This document shows positions 31,832 to 41,135 of a stretch of DNA of 64,000 bases, piece by piece (position 1 is the stretch's first letter; each line of letters begins with the position of its first letter). The position numbers and the translations under genes were made by a program. The notes beneath the pieces are model-generated. The model did no database searches and was not told the origin of the DNA. It saw only the letters and a list, made by a program, of their open reading frames with translations. Source of the stretch: Candidatus Rubrivivax defluviihabitans (GTDB taxonomy: Bacteria; Pseudomonadota; Gammaproteobacteria; Burkholderiales; Burkholderiaceae_C); the NCBI GenBank assembly GCA_016709385.1, contig JADJMW010000001.1, positions 248,001 through 312,000 of the forward strand. Reading direction: 5' to 3'.

Positions 31832-32275
31832 CTACTGCCGCACGGCGGGGCCGGCCGGCGGCTCGGTGATGAAGCCCACCTTGTAGATGCCGGCCCGCTG
31901 GCAGGCCACGACGACGCGCCCCACCGATTCGTAGCGCACCTCCTGGTCGCCGCGGATGTGCACCTCGGGCTGCGGCTCCTTCACCGATTCCACCTTCAGC
32001 CGCGTGACCAGCGTCTCGATGTCGGGCAGCCGCTCGATGCCCCAGAAGACCTCGCCCTCGCGGTTGACCGCGATGACGATGTTCTCGGGCTTGGTCTGCA
32101 GCGGGATATTGCGTTCCTGCGGCAGCTCGAGCTTGATCGACTGCGTGACCACGGGAATCGTGATCAGGAAGATGATCAGCAGCACCAGCATCACATCCAC
32201 GAGTGGCGTGGTGTTGATGGTGTTGTTGAGCTGGTCTTCGCCGCTTTCGTCGGCCGGACCCACGTTCATCGCCAT
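31832..32275 (-). CDS. exbD: ExbD-family biopolymer transport protein (first copy)
   Basis: 147 residues with the same plan: MAMNVGPADESGEDQ leader, the helix INTTPLVDVMLVLLIIFLIT carrying the proton-binding Asp, and a periplasmic domain. It follows exbB by 30 nt. Two ExbD proteins with one ExbB suggests a mixed stator or two specialised ones, as described for some Xanthomonas systems; which applies here is not visible. Confidence 0.9.
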   Translation of the reverse strand: MAMNVGPADESGEDQLNNTINTTPLVDVMLVLLIIFLITIPVVTQSIKLELPQERNIPLQTKPENIVIAVNREGEVFWGIERLPDIETLVTRLKVESVKEPQPEVHIRGDQEVRYESVGRVVVACQRAGIYKVGFITEPPAGPAVRQ

Positions 32276-32305
32276 GGCTATTCTCCGGGCTGGCGCCTCA
32301 GGCGC

Positions 32306-33154
32306 TCACCGCTTGCCGGCCAGCAGCACGTTGTGCAGGTCGCCGGCGAAGGCGCGGGTCAGGTCCATGACGCCCTTGTTGCGGCGCAGCAGCCAGTTGT
32401 AGCCCATCACCGCGGGCACGGCGACGGCCAGGCCGATGGCGGTCATGATCAGCGCCTCGCCCACCGGGCCGGCCACCTTGTCGATCGAAGCCTGGCCCGA
32501 GATGCCGATCTTCACCAGCGCGTTGTAGATGCCCCAGACGGTGCCGAACAGGCCCACGAACGGTGCCGTGGAGCCCACCGTGGCCAGGAACGCCATGCCG
32601 TCCTGCAGGCGGCTCTGCACGCTGCCCACGGCACGGTCCATCGACATCGTGATCCAGGTGCTCTTGTCGATGGCCTCGACCATGGTGCCCTCGTGGTGAT
32701 CGCTGGCCTTGATGCCTTGTTCGGCGATGAAGTGCATGGCCGAGCCGGCCTTCAGCGCGCTGGCGCCGGCGTTCACCGAACTGGCCTTCCAGAAGGTCTC
32801 GGCGTCGCTGACCGCGCTCTTCATCATCGAGCGCTGCTCGAACACCTTGGTGAAGATGATGTACCAGCTGCCCATCGACATGATGACCAGGATCACCAGC
32901 GTGCCCTTGGCGACATAGTCGCCCTGGCCCCACAGCGCCTGCAGGCCGTAGGGGTTCTCGATCGCCTCCTCGGTCACCGCCGCGGTCGGGGCGGCGGGCG
33001 CCGGTGCCTGGGCGGCGGGTGCGGCGGCCGGCTCCGAGGCGGCCTGGGCGAAGGCCAGCAGCGGCAGACTCAGCGCCAGCATGAAACCGGCCAGCAGGGC
33101 AGCCAGCGATCTGGCGGCCCACGGGCGCATCTTCGGGAATTGATTCATATACAT
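32306..33154 (-). CDS. exbB: ExbB-family proton channel protein
   Basis: 282 residues. An N-terminal hydrophobic segment (possible signal) and an Ala/Pro-rich periplasmic stretch precede three TolQ/ExbB helices: VAKGTLVILVIMSMGSWYII, LATVGSTAPFVGLFGTVWG and EALIMTAIGLAVAVPAVMGY, with the channel Thr/Pro-Phe-Gly pattern conserved. It forms the inner-membrane stator with ExbD. Starts at 33154; a start at 33148 (MNQ) is equally possible. Confidence 0.92.
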   Translation of the reverse strand: MYMNQFPKMRPWAARSLAALLAGFMLALSLPLLAFAQAASEPAAAPAAQAPAPAAPTAAVTEEAIENPYGLQALWGQGDYVAKGTLVILVIMSMGSWYIIFTKVFEQRSMMKSAVSDAETFWKASSVNAGASALKAGSAMHFIAEQGIKASDHHEGTMVEAIDKSTWITMSMDRAVGSVQSRLQDGMAFLATVGSTAPFVGLFGTVWGIYNALVKIGISGQASIDKVAGPVGEALIMTAIGLAVAVPAVMGYNWLLRRNKGVMDLTRAFAGDLHNVLLAGKR

Positions 33155-33213
33155 GTTGACTCCAAAGGAACGGGCGGGCGCGGCCCCTCAGCCGCGCTGT
33201 CGGGGAAACGGGA

Positions 33214-33921
33214 TCAGTCGGTGATGCGCCAGACGTAGGTGATGCGCGAGGTCAGCTTCTCGGGCTTTCCGTCCACGGTGCCGGGCGTGCCCTTGCAGTT
33301 GCGCACCGCTTCCAGCGCCAGCCGGTCGAGCATCTTGTGCTCGCGCGACGGGCCCGAGGATTTCTCCACCGTGGCCTCCGAGATCTGGCCCGTGGTGTCC
33401 ATCGTGAACAGGATCGTCGTGCTGCCCTGGGCTTCGGCGCGCCGGGCCGCGGCGTTGTACTCGGGCCGTTCGCAGGCATTCTGGAAGTCGATGCGCGGCT
33501 CGGTGCGTGCCGGCGCGCGCGGCGCCGGCGGCGCCGAGGCAGCCACCGCCGGCGCCGGCGTGATGCGCATCGGCGTCACCGGCGGCGCCACCTGCGTGGT
33601 GGTGATCGTCGGCGCCGGGGTCGGCGGCGGTGCCACGTTGACCTCGGGCGGCGGCACGAAGGAAGGCGGCGGCGGCGCGAATTTCGGCGGCGGGGGCAGG
33701 TTCTCCGGCGGTGGCGGTTCCGGCGGCTTGACTTCCTCGATGATCTTGGTCTCGATCGGCGCCTTGATGACTTCGATCATGCGCTGCGCCAGGCCGGTCA
33801 CCAGCGCCCAGCCCAACAGCACGTGCAGGGCCACCACGATGCCAAAGCCGATCAGGTGTCGGCCAGGGTTGCGCTGTTGTTGAGCGAAGTCCACTCGATG
33901 TCTCCAGTCGACCCGGCGCAT
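33214..33921 (-). CDS. tonB: TonB energy transducer
   Basis: 235 residues from the ATG at 33921. One N-terminal membrane helix (LIGFGIVVALHVLLGWALV) with the TonB-typical His, a Pro-rich spacer of about 80 residues (PPEPPPPENLPPPPKFAPP and similar), then a C-terminal TonB domain (GSTTILFTMDTTGQISEATV, ITYVWRITD). It spans the periplasm to energise outer-membrane receptors. First gene of the tonB-exbB-exbD-exbD-TPR operon. No Fur box was recognised upstream. Confidence 0.9.
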   Translation of the reverse strand: MRRVDWRHRVDFAQQQRNPGRHLIGFGIVVALHVLLGWALVTGLAQRMIEVIKAPIETKIIEEVKPPEPPPPENLPPPPKFAPPPPSFVPPPEVNVAPPPTPAPTITTTQVAPPVTPMRITPAPAVAASAPPAPRAPARTEPRIDFQNACERPEYNAAARRAEAQGSTTILFTMDTTGQISEATVEKSSGPSREHKMLDRLALEAVRNCKGTPGTVDGKPEKLTSRITYVWRITD

Positions 33922-33953
33922 GTTTGGCGCAAGGCACTGCAATAACACGTACA

Positions 33954-33967
33954 CGGCACGCGTGCCG
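33954..33967. repeat. Perfect 14 bp palindrome upstream of tonB
   Basis: CGGCACGCGTGCCG is self-complementary over 14 bp, 32 nt before the tonB ATG, within the 218 nt gap between tonB and miaA. It could be an operator; it does not resemble a Fur box. Nothing else was recognised in that gap. Confidence 0.4.
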
Positions 33968-34139
33968 ATTTCGCCACGATGCAGGCGAAGCCCGCGACTA
34001 TATCGTGAACCGTGCCCGGCTCGTTCAGGGCATCACCCTAGGCAGGGGGGTATGCCTCCGTGGCGAAACCACCGGTGAGCCGCAAGCCCTGTCGGAGCCA
34101 CGGCGACGGAACAAGCCGGCTGCCCGCGCGGTGGCGCCG

Positions 34140-35087
34140 TCAGTTGCCGAGCCACGCCTGCTGCAAGGCCCGCACGGCCGCCGGGACGGCCGCGGGGGCG
34201 TCGCAGGCCACGACGCGCCGCGCCGGCATCGAGCGCAGCCAGGTGAGCTGGCGCTTGGCCAGCTGCCGCGTGGCCGCGATGCCGGTTTCGCGCAGCTCGT
34301 CCAGGCGCCCCGTGTCCAGCGCCTGCCAGGCCTGTCGGTAGCCGACGCAGCGCATCGACGGCAGCGCCGCATGCAGGTCGCCGCGCGCGCGCAGCGATTT
34401 CACTTCGTCCAGCAGTCCCGCGGCCAGCATGACGTCGAAGCGCGCCGCGATGCGCTCGTGCAGCCAGTCGCGCGAGTCGGGTTCCAGCGCGACCAGCGGC
34501 GGCGCGCCCGCGGGCGGTGCATGGCGTGTCGCGCCCTGGTGCCAGGCCGACAAGGGCTTGCCGGTGAGCCGCCAGACCTCGAGCGCACGCTGGATGCGCT
34601 GCGCATCGGCGGGCGCCAGGCGTGCGGCCGTGGCCGGGTCCACGCGGGCCAGCTCGGCATGCAGCGCCGGCCAGCCGTGCGTGGCGGCCTCGGCGTCGAT
34701 CTGCTGCCGGATGCCCGCGTCGGCACCGGGAATCTCGTGCAGGCCTTCGCGCAAGGCCTTGAAGTAGAGCATGGTGCCGCCTACCAGCAAGGGCAGGTGC
34801 CCGCGCTGGACGATCTCTTCGATCAGGCGCCGCGCATCGGCGGCAAACTGCGCGGCGGAGTAGGCTTGGGCGGGGTCGAGGATGTCGATCAGGTGGTGCG
34901 GCACCTCGGCCCTTTCGGTGGCGCTGGGCTTGGCGGTGCCGATGTCCATGCCGCGGTAGACCAGCGCCGAATCGACGCTGATGACCTCCACCACCTGCGA
35001 AGGCGCCAGTGCGCGCGCGAAGGCCAGCGCCGCGGCCGTCTTGCCGCTGGCCGTGGGCCCGGCCAGGCACAGCGCGCGCGCCCTCAT
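34140..35087 (-). CDS. miaA: tRNA dimethylallyltransferase
   Basis: 315 residues. Adds a dimethylallyl group to A37 of tRNAs reading UNN codons. P-loop [18 protein letters not shown] at the N terminus, then [20 protein letters not shown] (catalytic Asp), [36 protein letters not shown] and [12 protein letters not shown] with [12 protein letters not shown]. All are MiaA signatures. The ATG at 35087 overlaps the stop of the upstream efflux gene (ATGA). Confidence 0.95.
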   Translation of the reverse strand: MRARALCLAGPTASGKTAAALAFARALAPSQVVEVISVDSALVYRGMDIGTAKPSATERAEVPHHLIDILDPAQAYSAAQFAADARRLIEEIVQRGHLPLLVGGTMLYFKALREGLHEIPGADAGIRQQIDAEAATHGWPALHAELARVDPATAARLAPADAQRIQRALEVWRLTGKPLSAWHQGATRHAPPAGAPPLVALEPDSRDWLHERIAARFDVMLAAGLLDEVKSLRARGDLHAALPSMRCVGYRQAWQALDTGRLDELRETGIAATRQLAKRQLTWLRSMPARRVVACDAPAAVPAAVRALQQAWLGN

Positions 35088-36322
35088 GGCGTGTGCCGCT
35101 GCACCAGGGTCCAGGCCACGGTGGTGGTCACCACGGACCAGAAGCCGATGCCTAAAGCGTAAGGCAGCACGGTGCCGTCCAGCGCCTGCCCGAGCCACAG
35201 GCCGACGCCGAAGGCCGTGAGCGCCAGCACGAAGCCGGCCAGCGCCGAGGCCGCCCCCGCGGCGCGCGGAAACGGCCCCACCGCGCCGGCCTGGCCGCAG
35301 GGCTGGTGGATGCCGTGGCCGAAGGCGAACAGCCACTGCGGCAGCACGATCGCCCACACCGAATGCACGCCGGCCAGCGCCAGCGTGACGACGAGCACGC
35401 CACCGGCCAGCGTGAAGCCGCCGCCGCGCGCCACCGCGCCGCGGATGCCGTGGCGCACGATCCAGCGTCGGCAGACGAAGGTGCCGGCCAGGTAGCTGAG
35501 CGAGCCGCTGGCCATGGCCAGTCCGTACCAGCCCGGGCTGAGACCCAGCACGTCGATATAGGTGAACGACGAGCCGGCCAGGATGGTGAACAGCCCGCCG
35601 TAGGTGGCCGAGACCAGCAGCGTCCAGGCGATGAAGGTGGGGTGGCGCGCGATCGACCCCCACTGCGCGAGCAAGGGTCCGGCGCGCGTGGCGTCGGGGT
35701 TCTTGTGCAGCAGCGTCTCCGGCAGACGCCAGGCGATGAAGGCCAGCGTCAGGGCGCCGAAGGCTGCCACCACGGCCAGCGCCGCACGCCAGCCGCCAAG
35801 GGCTGCCACCACGCCGCCCAGCGCCGGCCCGGCAATGGCGATCACGCCCAGCCCCGACAACGCCAGCGACATCACCCGCGCGCCCTCGAGCGGTTCGTAG
35901 AGGTCGCGCACGATGGCGCGCGCACACACCACCGCGGCGGCCATGGTGGCGCCTTGCAGCACACGCCACAGCACCAGCCAACCGATGCCGCCGGCGAGCA
36001 TGCTGCCGATGCTGGCCGCCGTGTACAGCAGCAAGCCGGTGATCAGCACCGGACGCCGGCCGACGCGATCGGCCACCGGGCCCCAGAACATCTGGGCCAC
36101 GCCGAAGGCCAGGATCAACGCCGACATCGTGAGCTGCGCTGCGCTCATCGGCGCGGCCAGGTCGCGCGCCAGCATGGGCAGTGCCGGCAGGTAGACGTCG
36201 GTGGTCACCGGCTGCAGGCCCAGCAGCAAGGCCAGCGCGAAGGCGGCCAGGCGGTGCGAAACAAGCGGGGCGGCGCTGCCCGGTGCCGCTGCTGGCGCCT
36301 GGGTCGTTGGGGTCGGGGTCAC
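35084..36322 (-). CDS. Bcr/CflA-type MFS drug efflux transporter
   Basis: 412 residues, about twelve membrane helices. [18 protein letters not shown] is the Bcr/CflA start, [20 protein letters not shown] the MFS loop-2/3 motif A, and [20 protein letters not shown] the family motif in helices 4-5. An inner-membrane proton-coupled exporter; substrates of relatives include bicyclomycin and chloramphenicol, but none can be assigned here. Translationally coupled to miaA. Confidence 0.88.
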   Translation of the reverse strand: MTPTPTTQAPAAAPGSAAPLVSHRLAAFALALLLGLQPVTTDVYLPALPMLARDLAAPMSAAQLTMSALILAFGVAQMFWGPVADRVGRRPVLITGLLLYTAASIGSMLAGGIGWLVLWRVLQGATMAAAVVCARAIVRDLYEPLEGARVMSLALSGLGVIAIAGPALGGVVAALGGWRAALAVVAAFGALTLAFIAWRLPETLLHKNPDATRAGPLLAQWGSIARHPTFIAWTLLVSATYGGLFTILAGSSFTYIDVLGLSPGWYGLAMASGSLSYLAGTFVCRRWIVRHGIRGAVARGGGFTLAGGVLVVTLALAGVHSVWAIVLPQWLFAFGHGIHQPCGQAGAVGPFPRAAGAASALAGFVLALTAFGVGLWLGQALDGTVLPYALGIGFWSVVTTTVAWTLVQRHTP

Positions 36323-36379
36323 GTCTTGAACGGAGTCAGCCGCAGGCCGCGTCCCTGCGCAACGAAGTTGGACACGGAT

Positions 36380-37288
36380 CTAGAAGCGTTCGTGGTCGCC
36401 CAGGTAGCGCCACTGCCCCACGGGCAGCGCGCCGAGCACGACGCTGCCGATGCGCACGCGCTTCAGGCCCGTCACCTTCAACCCCACCAGCTCGCACATG
36501 CGGCGGATCTGGCGCTTCCGGCCTTCGCGCAGCACGAAACGCAACTGGTCCTCGTTGGACCAGCTCACCTGCGCGGGCTTCAGCGGCTGGCCGTCGAGCT
36601 CCAGGCCGTGGCGCAGGCGCTGCAACTGGTGCTCGGGCGGCGGACCCGGCTGCACTTGTTCCACGCGCACCAGGTATTCCTTCTCCACCCGCGTCTCGTC
36701 GCCAATCAACCGCTTGGCCACGCGTCCGTCCTGGGTGAGCACCAGCAAGCCGGTGGAGTCGATGTCGAGCCGGCCCGCCGGTGCCAGGTGGCGCAGGTGG
36801 CCGCGGTCGAAGTGGATGCCGCTGGCGTCTTGTGCCCAGCGCGTGGCCGGCGTGACCAGCACCGAGGCCGGCTCGTAGCCGTCCTCGGCCTGGCCGCTGA
36901 CATAGCCGATGGGTTTGTTGAGCAGCACCGTGACGCGGCGCGCCTGTTCGTTGCGCGCCTTGGGGTCGATGTCGATGCGCACGTCGGGCGCGGCACGCTG
37001 GCCGAGCACGGCCAGCCGGCCCTCGACGCGCACCCAGCCAGCTTCGATCCACTCGTCCGCCTCGCGCCGCGACGCGATGCCGCGTTCGGTGATGAGCTTG
37101 GAGATGCGCACGCCTTCGATGGCGGGCGGCGGGGCGGTTGGTGTGGCGGGTCGGGGCGCCGCGGGCCGGGTCTGCGTCGGACGCGCTGGATTCGCCGGAG
37201 CAGGCCTGGGTGGCGCGCCCGGACGCACCGGGCGGCGGGTGGGGTCGCGGGGCGCGGGGCGCGCGCTGAGTTTCGGGCGATCGGCCAT
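36380..37288 (-). CDS. RsuA/RluB/RluF-family rRNA pseudouridine synthase
   Basis: 302 residues from the ATG at 37288. A disordered Pro/Ala/Arg-rich leader of about 55 residues, an S4 RNA-binding domain (RISKLITERGIASRREADEWI), then the catalytic domain with Asp in LAPAGRLDIDSTGLLVLTQD and the C-terminal REGRKRQIRRMCELVGLKV. VEKEYLVRVEQ favours the RluF subgroup (23S U2604) over RluB, which is not certain. It diverges from the Sel1 gene across 79 nt. Confidence 0.87.
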   Translation of the reverse strand: MADRPKLSARPAPRDPTRRPVRPGAPPRPAPANPARPTQTRPAAPRPATPTAPPPAIEGVRISKLITERGIASRREADEWIEAGWVRVEGRLAVLGQRAAPDVRIDIDPKARNEQARRVTVLLNKPIGYVSGQAEDGYEPASVLVTPATRWAQDASGIHFDRGHLRHLAPAGRLDIDSTGLLVLTQDGRVAKRLIGDETRVEKEYLVRVEQVQPGPPPEHQLQRLRHGLELDGQPLKPAQVSWSNEDQLRFVLREGRKRQIRRMCELVGLKVTGLKRVRIGSVVLGALPVGQWRYLGDHERF

Positions 37289-37367
37289 GCCCGGATTGGA
37301 CCATGGCCGCGCCAGCACGCCGGATCGCGTGAACGGGTATCGTTTACGACAACGCCTCGGATCCACC

Positions 37368-38039
37368 ATGATGCCTCGACGCCCGCTCCTGACCTGTCTG
37401 CTGTGGCTGGCGGCCACCGGCGCCAGCGCCGCGCCCGCACTGGCCCCTGCGTTGCAGGCCGAGGTCGACGCCGCCGTGCGCGCCTACGACGCCGGCCGGC
37501 TGGCGCCGGCGCGCGACGCCTTCGAGTCGCTGGCGCAGCGGCAGGTGCCGGTGGCACAGTACAACCTGGCGGTGATGCACCTGCGCGGCGAAGTGCCCCA
37601 GCCCGATCGGGCGCTGGCCCGCGATCTGCTGCAACGTGCCGCCGCGGGCGGGTTGGTCACGGCCCAGCTGGCGTTGGGGCAGGCGCTGGAAAACGGCGAC
37701 CTGGGCGAACGCGACCTGCCACTGGCCCATCACTGGTACCAGCTCGCCGCCGCCCATGGCAGCGTCGACGCGCAGCTGGCGGTGGGCACCGCGCACTACC
37801 TGGGGCGCGGCCTGCCCAAGGACCCGCAGCGCGCCGCGCACTGGTTCCGCGAAGCCGCCAAGGGCGGTGATGCCGGCGCGATGTACCTGCTGGCCTCGCA
37901 ATACGAACAAGGTGATGGCGTCGAGCGCGACCTGCGGCTGGCGCGCTACTGGTACGAGCAGGCGGCCCACCAGGGCGACGTGGCGGCTTCGGTCAAGGTG
38001 AAGGAACTGGACGCGCGGCTGGCGGCGCCGCCGGCCTGA
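37368..38039 (+). CDS. Exported Sel1-repeat protein
   Basis: 223 residues beginning with two Met codons. Signal peptide (RPLLTCLLWLAATGASA), then about five Sel1-like alpha-alpha repeats of roughly 36 residues, for example ARDLLQRAAAGGLVTAQLAL, AHHWYQLAAAHGSVDAQLAV and AHWFREAAKGGDAGAMYLLA. Such proteins act as periplasmic scaffolds; no partner is apparent. It converges on ybeD with a 67 nt gap. Confidence 0.82.
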   Translation: MMPRRPLLTCLLWLAATGASAAPALAPALQAEVDAAVRAYDAGRLAPARDAFESLAQRQVPVAQYNLAVMHLRGEVPQPDRALARDLLQRAAAGGLVTAQLALGQALENGDLGERDLPLAHHWYQLAAAHGSVDAQLAVGTAHYLGRGLPKDPQRAAHWFREAAKGGDAGAMYLLASQYEQGDGVERDLRLARYWYEQAAHQGDVAASVKVKELDARLAAPPA

Positions 38040-38106
38040 CCACCGCCAGGGCCGGTCCGCCCGGCCCGATCCGCCTTCAGGCCGGTCGGCCCTCGAGCCG
38101 CGGCGG

Positions 38107-38379
38107 CTACAACACCACTTTCACCAGCGGGTGCGTGCTCAGCGTGCGGTACAGCTCGTCGAGCTGGGCACGGCTGGTGGCGGTGACGGTGATCGTCAAG
38201 CCCAGGTATTTGCCGGCGCGGCTGGGCCGGCGTTCGATGCTGGCCTCTTCGAAGCCGGGGTCGAAGCGGCGCGCCACGGCCACCACGGCGGCCTCGAAGC
38301 CGTCCACTTGCTCGCCCATCACCTTGATCGGAAAGGCGCTGGGGAAGGGAATCAGGCTGTCTTCGACCGGCGCGGCCAT
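38107..38379 (-). CDS. ybeD: YbeD/DUF493 family protein
   Basis: 90 residues, one ACT-like domain: LIPFPSAFPIKVMGEQVDGF at the start, then YLGLTITVTATSRAQLDELY and LSTHPLVKVVL at the C terminus, as in E. coli YbeD. Its ATG shares one base with the dat stop (TGATG). In related genomes it sits between dat/dacC and lipB; lipB is absent here. Function unknown, with a possible regulatory link to lipoate assembly by context only. Confidence 0.88.
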   Translation of the reverse strand: MAAPVEDSLIPFPSAFPIKVMGEQVDGFEAAVVAVARRFDPGFEEASIERRPSRAGKYLGLTITVTATSRAQLDELYRTLSTHPLVKVVL

Positions 38380-39257
38380 CACAGCGACATCGTCAGCTTG
38401 GCCTGCTGGTAGGCCTCGTACAGCCGCCCGTACACCGGCCCGGGCTTGCCGCGCAGCGCGCCGTGACCGACGAGTTCGCCATCGATGCGCGTCACCGGCA
38501 GGATCTCCTTGGTGGCCGAGCTCAACATCACCTCGTCGGCGGCCAGCACGTCGGCTTCGGAGATCGGCCGCAGGTTGTAGGCGATGCCGCAGTCCGCGCA
38601 CAGCTCGCGCAGCAATTCCACACGGATGCCTTCCAGCACATGCTCGCTCTTGGGCGGACCGAGCAGCGCGCCCTCGTGCGCGATCCACACGTTGCTGGCG
38701 GCGGCTTCGGTGAGCCAGCCGTCTCGGAACATGATCGTCTCCAGCGCACCATGGTCGGCCGAGATTTGCCGCGCCAGCACGTTGCCCAGCAGGCTGATGC
38801 TCTTGATGTCGCCGCGCTCCCAGCGAAAGTCGCGCGCGGTGACGCAGGCCACGCCCTGGTGGCGCTGCTCGGCGCTGGCCGGCTTCATGGGGTTGACCAT
38901 CATGAAGACGGTGGGCGTCAACCCCGGCGGCATGACATGGTCGCGCGGTGCCACGCCGCGCGTGACCTGGATGTAGACCAGCAGTTCGTCGCTGCCCGTG
39001 GCGTCGCCCACCTTCGCCACGAGTTGCCGGCACAAGGCCAGCCACTCGTCGGGCCGGTGCGGGTTCGGAATGCGCAGCTTGGCCAGCGAGCGGTTCAGCC
39101 GCGCCATGTGCTCCTCGAAGCGGAACAGGCGCCGGCCGTACACCGGCACCACCTCGTAGACGCCGTCGCCGAAGATGAAACCGCGGTCGAGCACGCTCAC
39201 CTTGGCCTGCGAGATGGGCGTCGTCTCGCCGTTGAGGTAACACAGCAGATCGGTCAT
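38379..39257 (-). CDS. dat: D-amino acid aminotransferase (PLP fold type IV)
   Basis: 292 residues. Interconverts D-amino acids with 2-oxoacids (D-Ala + 2-oxoglutarate to pyruvate + D-Glu). VSVLDRGFIFGDGVYEVVPV and the PLP-Lys in DIKSISLLGNVLARQ; MFRDGWLTEAAASNVWI and the C-terminal DEVMLSSATKEILPVTRIDG confirm fold type IV. Adjacent to dacC, consistent with peptidoglycan D-amino-acid metabolism. Confidence 0.9.
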   Translation of the reverse strand: MTDLLCYLNGETTPISQAKVSVLDRGFIFGDGVYEVVPVYGRRLFRFEEHMARLNRSLAKLRIPNPHRPDEWLALCRQLVAKVGDATGSDELLVYIQVTRGVAPRDHVMPPGLTPTVFMMVNPMKPASAEQRHQGVACVTARDFRWERGDIKSISLLGNVLARQISADHGALETIMFRDGWLTEAAASNVWIAHEGALLGPPKSEHVLEGIRVELLRELCADCGIAYNLRPISEADVLAADEVMLSSATKEILPVTRIDGELVGHGALRGKPGPVYGRLYEAYQQAKLTMSL

Positions 39258-39341
39258 GTCGGTGCGCCGGTTGATGGCCGGGATTGTGTCACGCGGGGTG
39301 GCGCAGGCATGCGCTGGCGCACCCCTTGCGCCGGAGTTGCG

Positions 39342-40499
39342 CTACTGGATCCACAGCCGCAACGAGTCCCAGGCGCGGCCCAGCAGGCCGGCCAGCGGCA
39401 CGGGTTCCAGCACCACCAGCGGCACCGTGGCCACCGCCGTGCCGGCCGCCGTGTCGACGCGGATGCTGCCCACGCGCTGGCCCGCGGTCAGCGGCGCCAC
39501 CAGCGGGTCGGTGCGCTCGACGGTGGTCTTGAGCTTGCCGCCTTCGCCCTTGGGCACGGTCACGAAGACGGCGTCGGGTGCGCCGAGCCTGGCCTGCGCG
39601 CGTTCGCCCTTCCACACCGGCACCGTGGCCACCGCCTGGCCGGCCTCGAACAGCCGCACCGCGTCCCAGGCCTGCCAGCCCCAGTTGATGAGCTTCTGGC
39701 TCTCGCCGGCGCGCGCCTCGCGCGAGGCCGTGCCGAGCACCACGCTGACCAGGCGGCGGCGGCCGTTGGGCATCTCGCGCACGCTGCTGGTGACCAGGCA
39801 GTAGCCGGCAGCCTCGGTGTGGCCGGTCTTCATGCCGTCCACCGTCGGGTCGCGGCCGAGCAGCAGGTTGCGGTTGTCCTGCTTGATATTGTTGTAGGTG
39901 TACTGCCGTATTGCGTAGAGCGGGTGCAGTTCGGGGTGCTCGGTGATGATCCTGGCAGCCACCAGCGCGACGTCGCGCGCGCTGCTGTAGTGGCCGGACT
40001 CGGGCATGCCGGTGACGTTCCTGAACTGCGTATTCTTCAGGCCCCAGGCCTGGCCCTGGCGGTTCATCATGTCGACGAAGTTCTCCACCGTGCCGGCCAC
40101 GCCTTCGGCCAGCGCCACCGCGGCATCGTTGCCGCTCTGCACGATCAGCCCGCGCAGCAGTTCGCTCACCTTGGGCGTCATCTTGGGGTCGATGAACATC
40201 ACCGAGGCGCCGCCCTTGCGTTCGTTCCAGGCGCGCACGGACACCGGCAGCGTCTGCTCGAGGTCGAGCTTCTTGTCGCGGATGGCGTTGAACACCAGGT
40301 AGGCGGTCATCAGCTTGGTCAGCGAGGCCGGCTCGGCCTGCGCGTCGGCGTCGCGCTCGGCCAGCACCTGATTGCTGGCCAGGTCGATCAGGATGTACTG
40401 GCGCGCCGCGATCTCGGGCGGCTGCGGGGTCTGTGCGCGGGGGCTGAGGCTGAAGGCGGAAAGTGCGACGGCAAGAAGGCAGGCAGCAAGGAATCTCAT
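39342..40499 (-). CDS. dacC: D-alanyl-D-alanine carboxypeptidase (PBP5/6 family)
   Basis: 385 residues with an N-terminal signal (LAACLLAVALSAFSLSPRAQ). Penicillin-binding motifs are intact: SxxK in EPASLTKLMTAYLVF, SxN in IVQSGNDAAVALAEG and KTG in DGMKTGHTEAAGYCL. The C-terminal domain ends in a short amphipathic segment (PLAGLLGRAWDSLRLWIQ), the usual membrane anchor. Removes terminal D-Ala from pentapeptides in the periplasm. Follows the alpha/beta hydrolase gene by 6 nt. Confidence 0.94.
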   Translation of the reverse strand: MRFLAACLLAVALSAFSLSPRAQTPQPPEIAARQYILIDLASNQVLAERDADAQAEPASLTKLMTAYLVFNAIRDKKLDLEQTLPVSVRAWNERKGGASVMFIDPKMTPKVSELLRGLIVQSGNDAAVALAEGVAGTVENFVDMMNRQGQAWGLKNTQFRNVTGMPESGHYSSARDVALVAARIITEHPELHPLYAIRQYTYNNIKQDNRNLLLGRDPTVDGMKTGHTEAAGYCLVTSSVREMPNGRRRLVSVVLGTASREARAGESQKLINWGWQAWDAVRLFEAGQAVATVPVWKGERAQARLGAPDAVFVTVPKGEGGKLKTTVERTDPLVAPLTAGQRVGSIRVDTAAGTAVATVPLVVLEPVPLAGLLGRAWDSLRLWIQ

Positions 40500-40505
40500 C
40501 GGGGC

Positions 40506-41135
40506 TCAGGAAAAAGTGCGCGGGTGCCAGGCACCCGTGACGATGTGCTTGAGCAGCGTCAGCTGCCCGTGAAAGAAATGGCCGGCGCCGGGGACCACGG
40601 TCACCGGCAGCGACTGCGGGCGTGCCCAGTCGAAGACGGCGCCCAGCGGCACCACCTCGTCGGCCTCGCCGTGGATGACCAGCGTATCGGCCGGCACCGG
40701 CACCATCGGAAAGGTCTGCACCGCCGGACCCACCAGCACCAGGCGCTCGGCTTGCTCGCCCGCCGGCAACCGCGCGGCGGCCTGCGAGGCGACATAGCCG
40801 CCGAAGGAAAAACCGCCCAGCACCAATGGTTGGCCCAGGCCGCGATGGGCATGGATGACGGCCAGCGCGTCGTCGACCTCGCCGAGACCATGGTCCCAGT
40901 GGCCGGCCGAGGCGCCGATGCCGCGGAAATTGAAGCGCACGGCCGTATAGCCCAGGGCCACGAAGGTGCGCGCCAGCGTCTGCACGATCTTGTTGTCCAG
41001 CGTGCCGCCGTGCAGCGGGTGCGGGTGGCACAGCACCGCCAGGCCGCGCCCGCTGCCATGCGCAGGCGCGTCGATGGCGCACTCCAGGCTGCCGGCGGGG
41101 CCGGCGACGGCACGGCGCTCGGTGCGCGGATTCAT
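40506..41135 (-). CDS. Alpha/beta hydrolase
   Basis: 209 residues. LAVLCHPHPLHGGTLDNKIV is the oxyanion-loop motif of the YheT/CocE-like small hydrolases, the nucleophile elbow is LGGFSFGGYVA (Ser), the acid is in VIHGEADEVVP and the His in VPGAGHFFHGQL. Likely a cytoplasmic esterase of unknown substrate. Overlaps the ferredoxin gene (ATGA) upstream and sits 6 nt ahead of dacC. Confidence 0.85.
   Translation of the reverse strand: MNPRTERRAVAGPAGSLECAIDAPAHGSGRGLAVLCHPHPLHGGTLDNKIVQTLARTFVALGYTAVRFNFRGIGASAGHWDHGLGEVDDALAVIHAHRGLGQPLVLGGFSFGGYVASQAAARLPAGEQAERLVLVGPAVQTFPMVPVPADTLVIHGEADEVVPLGAVFDWARPQSLPVTVVPGAGHFFHGQLTLLKHIVTGAWHPRTFS

Noticed and set aside
33920..34139. Fur box upstream of tonB
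   Set aside because: No GATAAT-type repeats are present in the gap; only a GC-rich palindrome was found.
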